Assembly (NCBI RefSeq): GCF_001039275.2
Contig: NZ_CP030117.1
Span: forward strand, 1,943,501 to 2,007,500
Source of the DNA: Brevibacillus brevis
GTDB taxonomy: Bacteria > Bacillota > Bacilli > Brevibacillales > Brevibacillaceae
Direction of reading: 5' to 3'
DNA: 64,000 bases
Shown: piece after piece, positions 63,396 to 64,000 of the stretch
Layout: the number at the start of each line of letters is the position of its first letter
How positions within the stretch are numbered: position 1 is the first letter of the stretch
The notes under the pieces: model-generated
What the model saw: the letters and a program-made list of their open reading frames with translations, nothing else
Told to the model about the DNA's origin: nothing
Database searches by the model: none
Made by a program: the position numbers and the translations under genes

Positions 63396-63704
63396 TTAAT
63401 GAGCAAATATCAGTTCTCGAAGTTGCGTTAAAACACTAGGTAAGTATTCTTGTGGATGCAAAAAAATCGCCACAAACACGCTTATTGGTATGGCTACAAC
63501 CCAAATCAGACTTTTGAATACTCTTGATTTTAATTTTTGAGTGATAAACAGAGAAATTAACAAAATAGCAATATTTAAAATTAATGTAATTGGAATACTT
63601 ACAATTCTACCAAGACCTGTATAAGGAAAGTAATCGAGCAATAAAAGTATGGTAGCTATACTCGGAATCACGGCTAAAAAGAAAGTTATTACTGGCTTCT
63701 TCAT
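63396..63704 (-). CDS. Small membrane protein, function unknown
   Basis: 102 aa from the ATG at 63704 (MKKPVITFFLAV), which has AGGAGGT at good distance; the frame is open 12 codons further. Three transmembrane helices (about 4-23, 33-55, 63-82) and a short tail ending LRELIFAH. No family recognised. AT-rich codon use. Confidence 0.65.
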   Translation of the reverse strand: MKKPVITFFLAVIPSIATILLLLDYFPYTGLGRIVSIPITLILNIAILLISLFITQKLKSRVFKSLIWVVAIPISVFVAIFLHPQEYLPSVLTQLRELIFAH

Positions 63705-63922
63705 TTGGTGACCTCCTAATCTGGTTGTTTGCAGTTTCACTTAATTTTCGTGCTGCGATTCCCATAATAAGGTACTCGTGAAATGAATAAATCTATCCTG
63801 TCCGTTAGGGTAATTTGTCTTCAGTCTCAAACGATATTTTCATCGAATACTTGGAGTGCAAGTCTTTACCAATAGCGATTTACCAAGCTGCTATAAAAGT
63901 GGCTGCTTAACAAAACGGTAAT

Positions 63923-64000
63923 TTAGAAAATGTACTCTAAGGCTGTCAAAAGTATCCCGAAAAGCAAGAGTATCCAGCCAATCACTAATGTTATGTAGGT
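63923..64000 (-). CDS. C-terminal end of a probable membrane protein (cut by window edge)
   Basis: On the reverse strand the last 78 bases encode 25 residues and a TAA stop. The peptide is a single strongly hydrophobic helix (LVIGWILLLFGILLTALEY). It is likely the end of a membrane-protein gene that starts beyond the window; the fragment is too short for certainty. Confidence 0.4.
   Translation of the reverse strand, partial: TYITLVIGWILLLFGILLTALEYIF

Overview
The window is chromosomal DNA of an aerobic, endospore-forming member of the Bacillales. Gene content and order fit a Brevibacillus-type genome (Paenibacillaceae and relatives). The evidence is sporulation genes (bofC, a SpoIID-like gene, spoVB, sigK), strong SD sequences, frequent TTG/GTG starts, T-box leaders, a 6S RNA, and a gene order that follows the bofC-to-udk block of Bacillus subtilis. 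It differs from B. subtilis in having ruvC beside ruvAB, separate secD and secF genes instead of a fused secDF, and no mnmA after the cysteine desulfurase.

Layout. 1-4.4 kb: end of bofC, a secreted protein of unknown function, a small protein, ruvCAB and a DUF2905 gene. 4.5-9.2 kb: SpoIID-like protein, queA, tgt, yajC. 9.2-15.8 kb: membrane proteins (TIGR04086, CorA, DUF421), spoVB, comN, secD, secF. 15.8-27 kb: recJ, apt, relA, dtd, an SDR-like protein, a DinB-fold protein, an SH3-rich amidase and hemZ. Two copies of a 104-bp dispersed repeat lie here in opposite orientation, before relA and after hemZ. 27-31 kb: T-box leader, hisS, aspS, 6S RNA. 31-40.3 kb: tcdA, rarA, a small reverse-strand gene, cymR, cysteine desulfurase, a chemoreceptor, recD2, a PRC-barrel protein and two small proteins. 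40.3-51 kb: terC behind a yybP-ykoY Mn riboswitch, an AI-2E-type permease, T-box, alaS, ireB, ruvX, DUF1292, mltG, trmR, udk and a class B PBP. 51-61 kb (accessory): a JAMM metalloprotease whose 3' end overlaps the PBP gene, an HD-GYP phosphodiesterase, a GNAT, then a reverse operon hscC - membrane J-domain/TPR protein - DUF1266, divergent from SMI1/KNR4, Imm22-like and ankyrin genes. 61-64 kb: sigK, then an AT-rich stretch with a GNAT, a secreted protein and membrane proteins of no known role.

How it fits together. Most of the first 51 kb is core housekeeping: Holliday-junction processing (ruvCAB, ruvX, recJ, recD2, rarA), tRNA modification and charging (queA, tgt, hisS, aspS, alaS, dtd, tcdA, trmR, cysteine desulfurase), secretion (yajC, secD, secF), stringent response (relA, apt) and wall synthesis (mltG, PBP, amidase). 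bofC at one end and sigK at the other both belong to the pro-sigma-K checkpoint.

The part most likely to hold an under-described system is 53.7-60.6 kb. Its reverse operon has the same components as the enterobacterial hscC locus (HscC-type Hsp70, membrane J protein, DUF1266), here next to three genes that resemble toxin-immunity families. A second point of interest is the hisS-aspS T-box, whose specifier region contains overlapping Asp (GAC) and His (CAU) codons.
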